From Epiperipatus broadwayi (Eukaryota > Onychophora > Udeonychophora > Euonychophora > Peripatidae), in assembly GCA_028023455.1 (NCBI GenBank), contig JAQFVV010012442.1, forward strand, positions 558,001-622,000: a DNA stretch of 64,000 nt, read 5' to 3'. Of this stretch, positions 17,725 to 31,317 are shown in pieces. A program made the position numbers and the translations under genes. The stretch's first letter is position 1; every line of letters begins with the position of its first letter. The notes beneath the pieces were generated by a model. That model was not told the origin of the DNA and made no database searches. It worked only from the letters and a program-made list of their open reading frames with translations.

Positions 17725-20700
17725 TTTCTATAGGTCAAAATTAGTTCATCATAGCAATTTACTAAAAATTTTAAATTTAGGATCTGTTCTCTTTGTGTAA
17801 TAATTATATTGTATTGATAGTAGTTCAAAAGTACAATTTAGAGCTAAATAAAAGTACTTAATGCTTAAAAATATGATATATAGCCTTAAAAGAGTTAATT
17901 AAAGCTGAAAATATTAATTATGTGTGGTTGGAAAAGCTGTCCATAATAAGGAATGCAGCAATACATGTTAAAAATTTGTTATAAAAGTTGAATTTTAATA
18001 GTTAAAACTGGTAATTAAATAAATGCTATATTTTAAGGTATAAATTATATTTGATATTTATATTTAATATTATATGCTTTAAAAGTAAGATTTGTGGTAG
18101 TAAAAAATATATTTAGTTCTATGTTTTAAAAATTATTATTCCCAATTTTATATTATTATATTATTTATTTAATGTAATAATTGTTGCAATTAACATTTAA
18201 AATATTTTCAGACAGAAATTTGACACAATCTGTCTCAGTTATAAGTCGTGTGACCTGTATAATACAGTCATGCACACAAACTTGCTAGTATTTGTGTTAA
18301 TAAAGTTCAAAATATATTTTAAAAATTACACTATAGAATTGAATATATTATTTACCTATTACAAGAGAAACTATTAAAATAAGTAGTTGTTATAAAATGT
18401 TTTAAATAGTTTTATAAAATGAATACAGTTAGTAAAAATTAAATATGTTGTTTTAAAACAAAATAGATAAATTAAATATAAAATGTGGAATAAATTGATA
18501 AATATTATTTCTAAAACTCATTTTAAAATGTTTAATTAATTTTAATAAAGTATAGAAAATGATTTAAGATTAATATTTTTAGTGATATTTTGAAATAATA
18601 ATGAGTCATATTTTATTTTTAAATTTAATTGTGTGGTACTGTAGTAATATGCAAATTAAATATCACATGAAAAGCAAAAATCCACCAATGAGGCATTTTG
18701 TAGGGTATAAATACTGCTGCATGATTAATTCTATGTCTGTACTAGTAATTTTATAAATGTATACTTCTTTGAAATTTTTTTTATTTTTAGTCAATTTTAG
18801 TGCTATCATATAAATTTATTTTCAAACTGATAGGATATTATTTTTTATGTATTTGCAAAGAGAGCTTAATATAAATAAATGTTAATAAATTTTATTAAAA
18901 GAATGCAGTGCTTTCCTTTACCAGGATTTTCATCAAAACATAATACAAATTCACTGTAAAAATATGGAAATGCCAACCAGTAATATGTGTTTATTGAGAA
19001 ATATTTTAAAATAAGAATGATAATTATTAGTGTAATATTAATGGACTTAATGAAGATAACTATTTTAGTAAACAAAGAGTTATATTGGACATTATGCAGA
19101 AAGCTTAACGGAAAAGCTACTTGTAAATTAATGTTAACAACACATATTTTTTTTTGGTAGAGAGATAGTCGTATTCAAAACATAAGTAATATGACAAACT
19201 TATAATAATTTTTATGGAAAAATAAAGCCATGGAAGTAATAAATGTTTTATCTTTTTGAAGGAAAACATTGGGAACAATTAGAGAAAAACTGTTCAGAAA
19301 TGATATCTGAATGAATATTTAACAGTGTATGTAATAAAACTTAAATTATATAAGGTTTTACGCATCTGCAAGATTTTATTTTAAAAACTGATAGTTTGTA
19401 TCATAATGGATAATAACTATAATGGGAGAAAAAATAATAAATTATCCTGACAAATAAACCTATAGAAGAATGAATTATAAGTAAATATTGGATTTATGGA
19501 AATATTATAAAATTGTGGAAAAGTTATAACCGGATTGTCAGTAGTCATGTTGCCAGGATAAGATGCCTCACCAAGCCGATAGAGGATCCTATGTGAAAGA
19601 AGCTCAAAATATTATTTTTCAACATTATAGTTTAATTATTAATTTGATAATCACTGTTCTGAATAATATAAACAATGAACTATTATTGTATAAACTTTTT
19701 CAAAGTAGATCAGTGATTATTTTCATCAATAATTTTAGATTTTGAGACATTCCTTTATAATTGTTTTATCATTCATTTTTAAACTTCATTCATCACAGAA
19801 GAAGAAGTTTACAGTGCATGTGCCAATTTCGGGGAAGTTTTTGTTATCAAGCACTAGAACAAGAGCACTTACTTAGCAACAGTCAGCAGTTTTGATTGTT
19901 CTTTAAGAGAAAATTTTTTAAAAAGAAAAACTATCCATGAAAATAAAAAAAACATTTGAATTTTGTAAAGAACATTTGTCAATATCGAAGAGATATGTAA
20001 TTATGTCTTGATTTATTTTATTAACTTTAGTTTTTAAGTGTAATATTATTTAAATAGTAGAATAGGTACATGAATATTAATTTAGTACTAATGATATTAT
20101 AATTTTATAGTAAATAAAATGATAATTTAAATAAGATACTATTTCTAAGTGTGGAAGTATGGATGTATATTATATTATGCAATGTTTATTTAATGGATGG
20201 ACACAAAGACGTCATAAGTGATTAATTAGTTGATATCACTTAGATAATAGTTGTAGATATTGATATTTTATGATGTATATTTTTTTCTTTGCAGATTGCC
20301 AATAAATTATATAATATTGAAATATGGATGTTAGGTTGTATGTGAACACACTTATACCTCACATTTAAATTATAAGTTTAGAATTTATTTATTCAAGGAG
20401 TATGCATACTTTTATTTCATATTATTAATAATGCAATATAATGATGAATAATTATATGATTTTTTTTACAAAGGACTTTAATATTGTGGATATTTAAAGT
20501 ATGGATAATGATTATTATATATTTTGTTCAAGAATATTGGATAGAAAAGTAAAGTAAACTTTTCATGAAGATTATTCAGATCATTTTAATTATGATTGAA
20601 TTTTATTTATTGTTTTGAATATGTAAATTAGTTTAATTTGTCGGTGTAGATTTGATAAATCTATAGAAAAATTTTGATAAAATAGTGACTTGGTAGTAAT

Positions 20701-22336
20701 CTTGAGAACATGAAACCAATGAGATGGTAATAATGTAGGATTTATTATGGGAATAGAAATAACATTTTGTAATCTTATAAAGTATACAGTACAGTTAACA
20801 AAGCGATGTAGCTGGTATATTTTATTTGTGGGCAATGTCTATTTTATTTGAAGACTGATGTTTCAATAAAGCTGAAGTAATAGCTTTGACCTCGTTGTTG
20901 GTAGTGGAGGTTATTATACAAATGGGTCATGCCTCTATTTTATAGATACACTGTGCCATGGTATTTTATCTAATATGTACTACTGAGTAGGACTATATTA
21001 TTCTTCCCTATGCCTACACATCTATTCACTCTCATTATTTTCCAAAGTAATTACATCGAACAGTATTATATTTTGAAAAGAAATAATAAAGAATTTAGAA
21101 TCTTAAGATCTGCTATTTAATGAATAAGATAGGCTCATTTACTTATAAGGAGAAATAGAATGAATGTAAAATGGAATTAAGAATCCAACATAACTAAATG
21201 GTAAAGAATCATAGAATATGTTCTATATTTATTTTGGAAAGAAAATAAATTTCAAGAATAAAATAAATAAAACAAAGTTGCTCTGAAAGGTTAAATAATT
21301 TCAAATGTTTTATTTTATTTTATAAGTATTGCATATTTTCAAGATATATAATGTAGTAACAAAAAATAGTACAAGTTAAGTATAGGTACAATTTTGTATT
21401 TATTTAAATAGTAAAAAGTACATCAATAATTGCAACTATTCTTTATTAAAGTAATATTAAATGGTAGATATTAGGTATGATAATCATAATATGGTTAACA
21501 ACGATATCCCTGTATTGTATTAAGAAATAAACAGTAGATATATTGGGTATAATATTCATAACATTGCAAGATGAAAATTTATATAGTAAAAAGATCCATA
21601 TTCAATACTGTTATTTTTTTGTATTTTTCGTTTTATGCTTCAATGTATGTTTTAAGGAGGCATATTGTAATAATATTTAAAGAGATAATATTTTAGAATA
21701 AATATAAAGAGATATAATTTTATCTTAAAATTTGATAACAAAGAGATATAAAAAATGTATTTTATTTTTTTATCTTAAGTCAGAGTGAAGACTTAAATTG
21801 ATTTTCTATTGTATAAGTAGTTACAATGAATAAAAGACGTATATTGGTGCAAAATTATTATACTAAGTGTAAATAGTGTAAATAGATGGTTGTTTATTTT
21901 ATTTGTTATAATAAAAACTTTGTTAATTTTTTTTTTTTTTTTTTAAATTTGTGTGTTGAGATTGTTTTCTTCCCCATTACAATGCATAATAAACACAGAA
22001 GATTTGAATCAAATATAACAATTTTAACAGAAAGAAATAAAGTATTATTTTAAGAATTATAATATTTTATTGGAATTTATTTATTTAAGAAATTACATTT
22101 TACATTATGTTGATAGTCATAAATTGATTATTATAATAGTACATTGAATTATAAATGTTATCCGTTGCTATACATATATTTTTCAGATTATAAGATGCTA
22201 CCTCATATTTATTATATTATATGAAAGAAAAAAAGATTATATTATATTATTTCCTTATTATTATTATGGCGAACAAGAAATATAATGGATGAAAAGTTAT
22301 GTAGAAATTAGATCATAAAATGAAGAATATTATTAA
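17721..22336. other. AT-rich non-coding stretch
   Basis: No gene seen. Two points that might be transcription signals: a CCAAT-type word at about 18684 with GGGTATAAATACTGCTGC at about 18703, and an AATAAA with a following GT-rich stretch near 20866. A slightly GC-richer patch around 19520-19600 has no open frame of note. Short open frames at 18866-19075 and 20590-20835 show no domain. Confidence 0.55.
18684..18722 (+). promoter_or_regulatory. Possible CCAAT + TATA promoter
   Basis: CCACCAATGAGG followed about 20 bases later by GTATAAATACTG. The spacing is short but promoter-like, and it could belong to an old LTR or a non-coding transcript. No open frame follows. AT-rich DNA gives TATA words by chance. 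Confidence 0.2.
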
Positions 22337-23086
<750 letters not shown>

Positions 23087-23114
23087 AGTTTTCACCAAAA
23101 AGCGGAGGCACATC

Positions 23115-23925
23115 AATGCTGGAGATGAAATGATGAAATTCTAAGTCCATGATTAAATATATTTTTACTATGCTATCTCAATTCTTATTAGATAAATTTA
23201 GATGCAATTTAGACTAGTTCATCCACTTTTCATTTCTCTTTTAGTCACCATTATGCCACAATATCCAAACTCATTGAGAATTTACAATTGGCTCTCTTCA
23301 GAGATGGATTTAATTAGGTCATTTACAATTATGCCTTTATATAAGCAATGACTAACAAAATATATTTATAAAATGTTTACAATATTAACATATATATGTT
23401 ATGTAGTTATTAATAATTAGTCTATTTATTTATTAATATGAATGTAATATAATAATGATTAAGTAGAGAGATCAAATTTTTAATTCAATAATGTTTAATA
23501 ACAATAAAAATGTATTATAACAAAATAAATAAAATAATAATGAAAAATAAGGTTGAACTTTTATCATTTTGAAAGACTAATAACTGATATTTTTACTACA
23601 TATCCCAGGATTAATTTTCATACCTTGTCAATATTTTCTAAAGAAAAAATTATAATTTAAATTAACATACATACAATATATAATAATAAACAAATTCAAA
23701 AGATTAATAATTTAAATGACTTATTAACATATTTATAGTCGTGTTTCATTTGTAATAAAAATTAATATATAATTATGTTTACTATACTAATTAGTAAGAA
23801 GAATAACTTTGTTTAACTAATATATGTTAAATGATAATCAAAATTGTACTTCTTCTAATATGAGTTATGTCAATTTTTTAAATAGGTTTATAAAATTTAA
23901 TTTTATATAATATTATAAATCAGTA
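23115..23925 (+). repeat. Interspersed repeat X-Y-Z, uninterrupted copy 2
   Basis: Block X (23115-23352), a short middle part, then Y (23456-23670) and Z (to about 23925). It matches 10245-10485 and 11583-12044 and therefore shows the arrangement before the inverted-Y/R400 block arose in copy 1. No coding potential is seen. Confidence 0.8.
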
Positions 23926-24462
23926 TAATTAGTTTAATAATTTACGTCTATAAAATTAAATTGAGTTGCTCCCATTTCAATAATGATAAGGTACTAAAAT
24001 TGAAAATAAAAATCAATAAAAATAAACATATCAAAATAATATAAATAATAAAATGAAAGTTATTTTTTTGAGTAAGAAAAAATGGTTATTTTGTCAATAT
24101 TTATAATCCTGGTGGAGATCTTATGATGTAGTGTATTTATCAATTGGTTTAACAATTATATATTTATTTCAAATTGATAGATTATTAGAATTATCCAATG
24201 GTTTTGTTGTAATAAGATATAATACATCCTTTGAATATCAATGTTCTTAAGCTCCATTTTTCCAGTTAGACATTCTACACATTTAATATTTTTAATTAGC
24301 ATGAAAATTGGTTTTGAAACCTATATGATTAAATGTTATTCTACCCCCTGCACATTGGAAGATGCCTTATAATTTATATAAAATGATTTTAAAGATATTT
24401 TTGTGTGTAGAAAACAATGTAATAAAATGAAGTTACTAGAAATTCAAATAGATGTTTTTTGA
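23926..24462. other. AT-rich non-coding stretch
   Basis: No gene recognised. Confidence 0.5.
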
Positions 24463-24482
24463 TATATAACACTATCATTTTT

Positions 24483-24533
<51 letters not shown>

Positions 24534-24597
24534 CTATTCCATATAACACTATCATTTTTAAAATTATATATATATATATAATCTATTCCAATCCTTA
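24463..24597 (+). repeat. Direct duplication of both flanks of a (TA)n tract
   Basis: The unit ATATAACACTATCATTTT + AAAATTA + (TA)n + AATCTATTCC occurs twice in tandem (24463-24540 and 24541-24590). The copies differ mainly in TA length (about 23 versus 9 units). Confidence 0.9.
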
Positions 24598-25019
24598 GAT
24601 TTTAATTTCCATATAAATGAATCGATATTACAATTTGAATAAGTTATACTATTTCCATTAAAAAAAATAGTTGTTGAAAAAGAATCATTTTGTTTTCTCC
24701 TCTTCTTTATATAAGAATAAGAATGAAATATTAATATTGTATAGTTTGTTTTCAATTTCCCATGCTTGATTTATTTGCTCATTGTTATAAATAATCATTA
24801 AGATAAGAAAAATAAATATATAAAATTGTTTTTTTTTTTTTTTTCAATTTCAAATCTAGAGATTATTCAGAAAGTTGACATTTAAATAAGTATCATTTTA
24901 ACTTTATCTTTATCAAAACAATTGTTAATAATTTATTTATTTTTGGTAAGTATATATATATAATAGTTAAATATATTTAATAAAAACTGTTTAAACAGAG
25001 AGTTATAAATGAGTGTATA
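24598..25019. other. AT-rich non-coding stretch
   Basis: A minus-strand open frame (24564-24755) contains a stretch with F-N-G-N-S-I-T-Y-S-N-C-N but no recognisable domain. It may be a fragment of something older and is left uncalled. Confidence 0.4.
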
Positions 25020-26310
25020 AGTGTTGGATTATAAGTGGCATAATACCATCTGGTCTTAATTTTTAATATCATCTTTATCATTATATTAAAGTATCAAAAT
25101 TACCAGTGCATTTTTTAATCATATTTATAATTTAGTCAAATTTTATACAATTTTGTCAACAACACTTTCGTTTTTTCACCAGTTGTTTTAATATCGTTTA
25201 AATTTCGACCATTAATTAAAACTATTCTGTCAATTGTTAAAATGTTAGGGAATTGAGTAAAAAATAATGTTTAAAAGTCACCATTGCTTCCTTATTTCAT
25301 TAATGATATCTAATTATGCATAGACCCTTCCCACACATTTAATGATGTCATCTCTATTTTTTAATAGTTCTACAGTTTTTCTTACTGCACTAATGTTTCC
25401 TGTACATATTTTCTATAGTGTAGCTTTTACTTCACAATTATATTTTCTCTAAATCATTACTAACACTTTTGCATAGCATTTACAAAACTTTACATATTAA
25501 ATTCTTTTTAAAATATCAAATTATATATGTTCTTAATATCTTTTTTTTATTCCATACATTTTCTAGTCATAGTGTAAAATTTACTATAAAATTGCTTCTT
25601 TTTACTGCAGCTATCTTTATAGCAATTCTTAATAGTGTCTTAGTTATTTTTTTTATTAATTTCACTGATGTCTGAACATGTTTTCAAAATCTAGTAATAT
25701 TTTAAATTGATTTCCATATTTTAATTTTATTTCATTGGATTATTTATTAATATTAGAAATATCAACTGTATGTACTATTTAGCTGAATAATGTATGTTTC
25801 CCTAGGTTACATTAACATTATCAAATATTTTACTAATTTATGATCACTTACTTTATTTAAATTATTAAGAACATAATCTTCACATACATAATTTTTTACA
25901 CAAAATATAATCTAATTCTTCTATAAATTTATTTGGATTAGTGTATGCCTATTTCTGTTTGGCAAATTGTGTAATATAAAAATTCATAATATACCTATAC
26001 CTTTCTGAAAACTTCATAATAATATGTCCTTTCTCATTACTATTATCACCATATCCAAAATTGCACATAGCATATTATTTCAACAATCATTTATCAAATA
26101 TATCATTTAAGACACTCATGATAATTTTAAAGTGATGTTTGAACTCATCAGATGTCTTTGGTACCTCTTATAAAAATTATCCATTTTTCAATACTTTAAG
26201 AAATTATTGGGACAATAAACATATATTATATGCATTTTGCATCATGGAGAATGTTGATTAACCAGATTTTTCACTTTACATATTATAGTATCAATTTACA
26301 TATTATTGTT
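25020..26310 (-). pseudogene. RTE-like LINE relic (endonuclease and start of RT)
   Basis: Seen on the minus strand, with many stops and frame changes: G-Y-G-D-N-S-N-E-K-G-H-I-I-M-K-F (near 26009-26060), N-P-N-K-F-I-E-E-L-D-Y-I-L (near 25905-25945) and S-D-H-K-L-V-K (near 25831-25850). These three blocks in this order match the end of the APE-type endonuclease of RTE/BovB-like LINEs (pattern N-E-R-G, then N-x-I-D-Y-I-L, then S-D-H-R-L-V). Further along, a coding-like linker (T-V-E-L-L-K-N-R-D-D-I-I-K near 25340-25380) and I-L-T-I-D-R-I-V-L-I-N-G-R-N-L-N-D-I-K near 25190-25250 lead toward the reverse transcriptase, which is lost. The copy is dead and truncated at both ends. Confidence 0.65.
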
Positions 26311-26527
26311 TTACAAATTTATTTATAACTAATCCCATTGCTCGTTTATTTCCAACATGTGTTCATCATATACTTTCTTAACTTGATTGTCTCTTGAACT
26401 TTTCTTCTCAATCAAAAAATCTAATATCATTCAATTTAATACAAGACAATTTTTTATCTAGTTTACATGCAATTGTAATGAATTATATAAAAAGTCATCA
26501 CCAAATTGACAGATTAGTCCACAAGCA

Positions 26528-26558
<31 letters not shown>

Positions 26559-26603
26559 AACGGTCAGAAAACGTGTAGCAGAAATATATAGTGATATATA
26601 TAT
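26528..26603. repeat. (TA)n tract with an extra LTR tip
   Basis: TA run 26528-26555, then TGTAACGGTCAGAAAACGTG (starting 26556), which repeats the outer end of LTR element 1, then a short degenerate TA stretch up to the true LTR start at 26604. It looks like a second, 20-base LTR terminus 48 bp outside the element. Confidence 0.75.
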
Positions 26604-29179
26604 TGTAATGGTCAGAAAACGTGTGACTCATAAACATAGTGCAGAATTCGACCACCATACAGAACAGCAGCACCATCGAGTAGCGAAGCCACCCGTGGTA
26701 CTGAGTTCGAACATAGTTTATCAGTTCCACAATACAATCCACGAAACAATGCATCTGATGCGACATTAGTAAATATTTCCTTAGGCACGGTGGTCAGGGA
26801 TATGCAAGAAATTCATGATTTTATTCTCGAGTTAGCCAATAATCAAACTAATATTAATTAAACATTCATATTTACATAATCGAGGAAATATTATATAGAA
26901 TGGGCATCAAATAAATGAAACGTAACTGCAGACAAATAGTTTGAAATTATTTATTAATACCTTTTAAGAAAACATTTACTAATAATATTTTAGGGATTGA
27001 AAGCTTCAGTAGCAGAATTTGAGACATGATTATATTTTAAAGAGTACATTTATTTATTTAGACATTAATTTATATTGAGGATTTCAGTAGCGGTATTTCC
27101 GATACTGTAATGTTTACAAAAGGAATACATTTATTTGAAAGCATAATCTAGCTACCTAAAATTCTCGAGTAAGTATTTCTAATGCATGCTTTGGGGAATT
27201 TATACCTTTGCAATGCAAGAGTCTAAAGTATCGGTTTTAAGAGTAATGGCAGACATATATTTATTGAATTAAAATATTTATTTATAACTAAGGGCAAACA
27301 TTTATTTGAGAGTGAACTATGAAGATAATGCAGAGGCGGAGTGATATATAGAATAATAAGACTAAGTAAAGGAACACGTGGTATGCTTTAGAAAGGCAAT
27401 ATGGAATGGCAGTATATTGAAACTGCAATGCCGCGAATGAGTTTATAAAACTGTCAGGCTGGTCACTGCCACAGCCCGATGAAGTAAGGTGTCACATAAG
27501 CATAACCAGGGACAAGCGGTCCGTGATGCAGTTTTGCCAGCTGGCTGCATGACAGGTCAAATCCTACGGGAGCATTTATTATGTCTGCTTGTGTAGGATG
27601 ATGGGGGTTAATTTCAACCCTGAATAATCCGGAATATTTACGGTGGAATAGATCACCGCATCTCTAAAACGTAACACATGTATACTGTATAAATGATTAT
27701 GATAAGATTTAAGTAGATTTCTGGTTCGGCCCCACATTATCAACATTTACTAAAGATCGTTGGCGACTCTCAAAGAAATGTAATTTTCTGTAATTATTCA
27801 TGATGATTTACTAAATACAAAGCATATATAAATTGGGAATTATAATAACTAATACGTCAGCCATTTGCAAAGTAGTAGACCCCCGCATTACAATAAATGA
27901 TGCACTGAATTTGTGTCAATTTATATGAAAGTTTAGTTATTTAGGAAAGTACATATTAATGAAAATGTGACACGCATTCACTATTTCATACGATCATAGA
28001 TTTAAACTTTGAAAATTGAAATAATTATGAGCATGCAATAATTAAATAATAACTTAGATAAAAATGTAGATTATAGAAATATGCACCCAAGAAAGATAGA
28101 GTGAAATAAGCTAGATTATTAGATACATTTACACATTACATTAATTATTCAATTTAGTTATACAAATGGTAGTTTTTACATTTTATAATTTAGATAAGTA
28201 GTATGAAGAAGAGCTATAGCGTATTATTAGAGTACTCTAGAGTTTGAACACAGACAGGTATCTGTTTTATAAGAAGTTTTCTGATTCCATTAGTTTAACA
28301 GCAAAAAGTTCACGAGTGGCAAGTCTTTCTTGTATTTAGATATTTCATTTAACTTCACAGCAGCAGCAGCTTTTTCATTTATTTCAGGCAGAAGATCTTC
28401 ATGGTGAATTTATGACGGGCAATGGAAAGTTCAGCATCCGATAGGCCATCTCCCGATGGAGAATAATCTAGGTGCTTTACTCGGTCATACCTTGGCAGGA
28501 ACAAATTATTTTATATTTTTGGAGACTCTCAGTGATCGAGAGCAAAGCTAAAGTTTTAAGTGAATGTCTCCAGCAAGTCTAAGATGGCCTCTTTTTTTTA
28601 ACTTGAACTTTCACATTTTTGTTAAGATATTTTTAGGTTCTACTTAATCTGCCCTGAGGATAATCAATGCATTTTGTTGGTTTTTAAGTAAGAAAGCTGC
28701 CGTTCTATTGTTTACATTTTACATTTACTAATTATATTTTGGGGAATTTTTCTTTAATTAATCTATTATCTATCACTGACCGATGCTTTTAAATTTCAAA
28801 AACAAAAAGGGAACATAAGATTATTTTAACTTTTAATTAAATATTACATCAGATATTTTTTTAGAATTATTATTAAATGAAATTTAAACAAAACAATAAA
28901 TACGAACTTTATAATCCAAAATAAATGATTAAAATTATACAAAATTATATAACTAAAAGAAATCTAAATTATATTATTTTATCTCTATTTATTGCATTTA
29001 ATTTGAGATCGAAATGTGTGCATGTTTATGCTGAATTCTACATATTTTTATACATTTTTAATATTGCTACACACACAATTCGATACCAAAAAGTTTAAAT
29101 TTGGGTGGGATAGACCGATCAGTGAGAGACGACAGAAAAAGGTGAAACTTAAGATTCGAATATGAATCTTACTGTTTCA
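26604..29179 (-). repeat. LTR element 1, left (3') LTR
   Basis: 2,576 bp. It differs from the other LTR by scattered substitutions and by an insertion of about 34 bp near 27665-27700 (ACGTAACACATGTATACTG region). Its U3 end (minus strand) begins with a palindrome, TGAAACAGTAAGATTC pairing with GAATCTTAAGTTTCA. No open frame of note. Confidence 0.9.
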
Positions 29180-29468
29180 TTTCCCACGTACTTTCCGTGA
29201 TTAATTAAGGAAGAACAAAGGAGGCAAGAAAGAGAAAAAAAAATTTACATTACATAATTGAAAGATGAAAAAAATTATTATTGTTTTTACAGATATTGAA
29301 ATGTAGAAAGCAGAGATTACATGAAGCAACGAACAATTTATATACCAGGATCTAGAATTTATAGTTTAATTAAAATGGCCTAATTTGGCCGTGTCTGGTT
29401 AAAATCCTAGTAATAATTAGTTAAACAGAATATATATATATATATATATATAATATATTTAACTAATT

Positions 29469-29500
<32 letters not shown>

Positions 29501-29786
29501 ATATATATATATAAATTCTTAGAATAGGATTAGTTAGTATAATATAAAAAAAATTTAAAGAGTAATAGTAATTAAATTAACGATATATATAATAAAAAGA
29601 TTTCTATGTAAAACCCTATTTGACTAAAGTACAATCCTTTCAACCAAGTTCATTATATCAAGTTCATTTTATTATTTTCCATATATGTTTAATAACCGTC
29701 CTAATAGCCTAGCATTTTTACAACCCCGGGTTAGGTGGATAATACCGATCTCTCGTCATCGATGACTGTGACCTTGGGTTTTCTAA
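29180..29786 (-). other. LTR element 1 interior, 3' part
   Basis: Follows gag in the element. It contains a degenerate (TA)n stretch (29430-29514) and no trace of protease, RT, RNase H or integrase motifs on either strand, so pol has been deleted rather than merely mutated. Confidence 0.7.
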
Positions 29787-30644
29787 TCATTGCCTTTTAT
29801 CAAGTGGTTCTTTGGCCCAATGGTTCAAATCCACGGTAAGAAATTCAACCCTTTCTCCTATATCTTTTATTTGAATGCCTGTCATTAATGGTTGGATGGT
29901 TAGTGGCACGCTATGCTGGATCGTTCTAAATTTCCACTTCCCCATATTCCACCAGTTTTTGGCAGATCCCTGCAGATGGTTACTAGCTATAGCTATCTGC
30001 ACATATGGCCCTGTCTTATGAAATTGGAAGAACTTTTGCAAGCTCTCTAAGTGGGCTTGAGGATTTTCTCCTGTCTCCCCTCTAAAGATTTTGATGTGGA
30101 TCATTTTTGCTAAATAGCTTTGGTGTCCAGAGTCCATCTTCATCTCTTCTCTAATGCTGACTGCCTTCTCTGGTTCTTGTGGGCCTTCATCGGCTGGAAT
30201 GAAGTTTCTTTTCTCATCACACTTTTTCATATTTACTACACTACCTGCTTGCCCTTCTACTATCATCGGTTCGTCTGATCTCTCTGACTTCCTTTCCTTT
30301 TCCATATCTTTAATCTCTTCTTCCTTTTTACTAGCTGGGAATATTCCAAGATGTTCCTTTATGGCTTCTAACTCTCTCCACATAATGTCTTTAAATTCCT
30401 GATATTCTCTCACTCTTCTCTTTTCTTTTTCTTGTCTCTGTTTTGATTCTTCATCTCTTTTTCTCATTTCCTCCTCATACACTTTCTTCATTTATTGCAT
30501 ATTCTGTCTGAGTATTCCCTCAATGAACTTGAAATTAAAGTCCATTGATCCTCTGCATTGTTGCGAAGCTTCCCTTCTCTCGGGTGTCGACTCCAAAGCT
30601 TCAGATAAATCTTCTTGCTGTATATCAATATTTTCTGATTCCAT
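29787..30644 (-). pseudogene. gag: gag-like gene of LTR element 1, interrupted by one stop
   Basis: The longest good coding frame in the window. From an ATG at 30644 the frame runs 50 codons to a TAA (30492-30494) and then 234 more codons to 29787, in the same frame, so the likely product was about 285 residues. Residues about 52-100 are highly charged (E, K, R) and probably coiled-coil. Residues about 184-285 show the Ty3/gypsy capsid pattern: I-K-I-F-R-G-E-T-G, then A-H-L-E-S-L-Q-K-F-F-Q-F, then A-S-N-H-L-Q-G-S-A-K-N-W-W, as in retrotransposon gag (capsid) domains. No CCHC zinc knuckle is seen, so the C-terminus is probably lost. Capsid proteins of this family build the virus-like particle in the cytoplasm. 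Codon use is much less AT-biased than the surroundings. The start of 30491 would give a shorter protein, but the upstream frame is clearly coding. Confidence 0.8.
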
Positions 30645-31317
30645 TTTCTTAATATGATTTATTTTTTATACTACTAGCATTTGACTACTCCCCACTGGTA
30701 TATTGGCCCTATAACACTCTTTCGCTGCCCTCACCTACTCTACATTGCCCTATCTCTATATTGCTGCGTTTAACATATTTAACATATATATTATAGCGAA
30801 CTACTGGTTACGCATGTAATAAGCTACTGCTGTCTATGATATATATATTTGTACTTTAACAAAATATTTACTATTAACATATATAACAAGCTTCTGCTGT
30901 CTATGCTATATATATATAACGGTGTTTTAATAAAAAAAATTCAATGCTACTTGCTTTCTCATTTAACGACTGATTACTTTTTTTTCTTGACATATATATA
31001 TATGTAAAGCAATATATTTCATTAGATACGAGTATTTTCATTCCTTCTTAAATTACACAATCATCCCTGCTTTCCTTAAATTTGTTATTATGCCTGCTAT
31101 CCTTTCATTCACTCAACCCACATTATTTCACTTGATTTATTTTTTTCATTATTTTTATCAAAACAAAATCGTATATATATAAAATAATTAGCTAACTGGA
31201 GTAACGAACACTAAAATAAATTTATATGCATTATATTTTACTCATGGTATATATGGGTTTTTTTGCATCGAACGCTCCACTTTGGAAAGCGCCAAACATT
31301 AAAAAAAAATTTAACTA
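30645..31317 (-). other. LTR element 1 leader (5' untranslated part)
   Basis: Lies between the 5' LTR and gag. It carries a small direct duplication (AAGCTACTGCTGTCTATG near 30820 and AAGCTTCTGCTGTCTATG near 30890), each followed by a TA run, and the primer-binding-like motif at 31271-31297. No gene. Confidence 0.6.
31271..31297 (-). promoter_or_regulatory. Primer-binding-like site of LTR element 1
   Basis: On the minus strand it reads TTTGGCGCTTTCCAAAGTGG, similar to lysine-tRNA type primer sites (TGGCGCCCAAC...). It lies about 20 bp inside the LTR end rather than directly at it, so it has either drifted or been displaced by an A/T-rich insertion. Confidence 0.45.

Noticed and set aside
30154-30402. 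Plus-strand open frame of 82 residues opposite gag
   Set aside because: It is the shadow of the real gag frame on the other strand.
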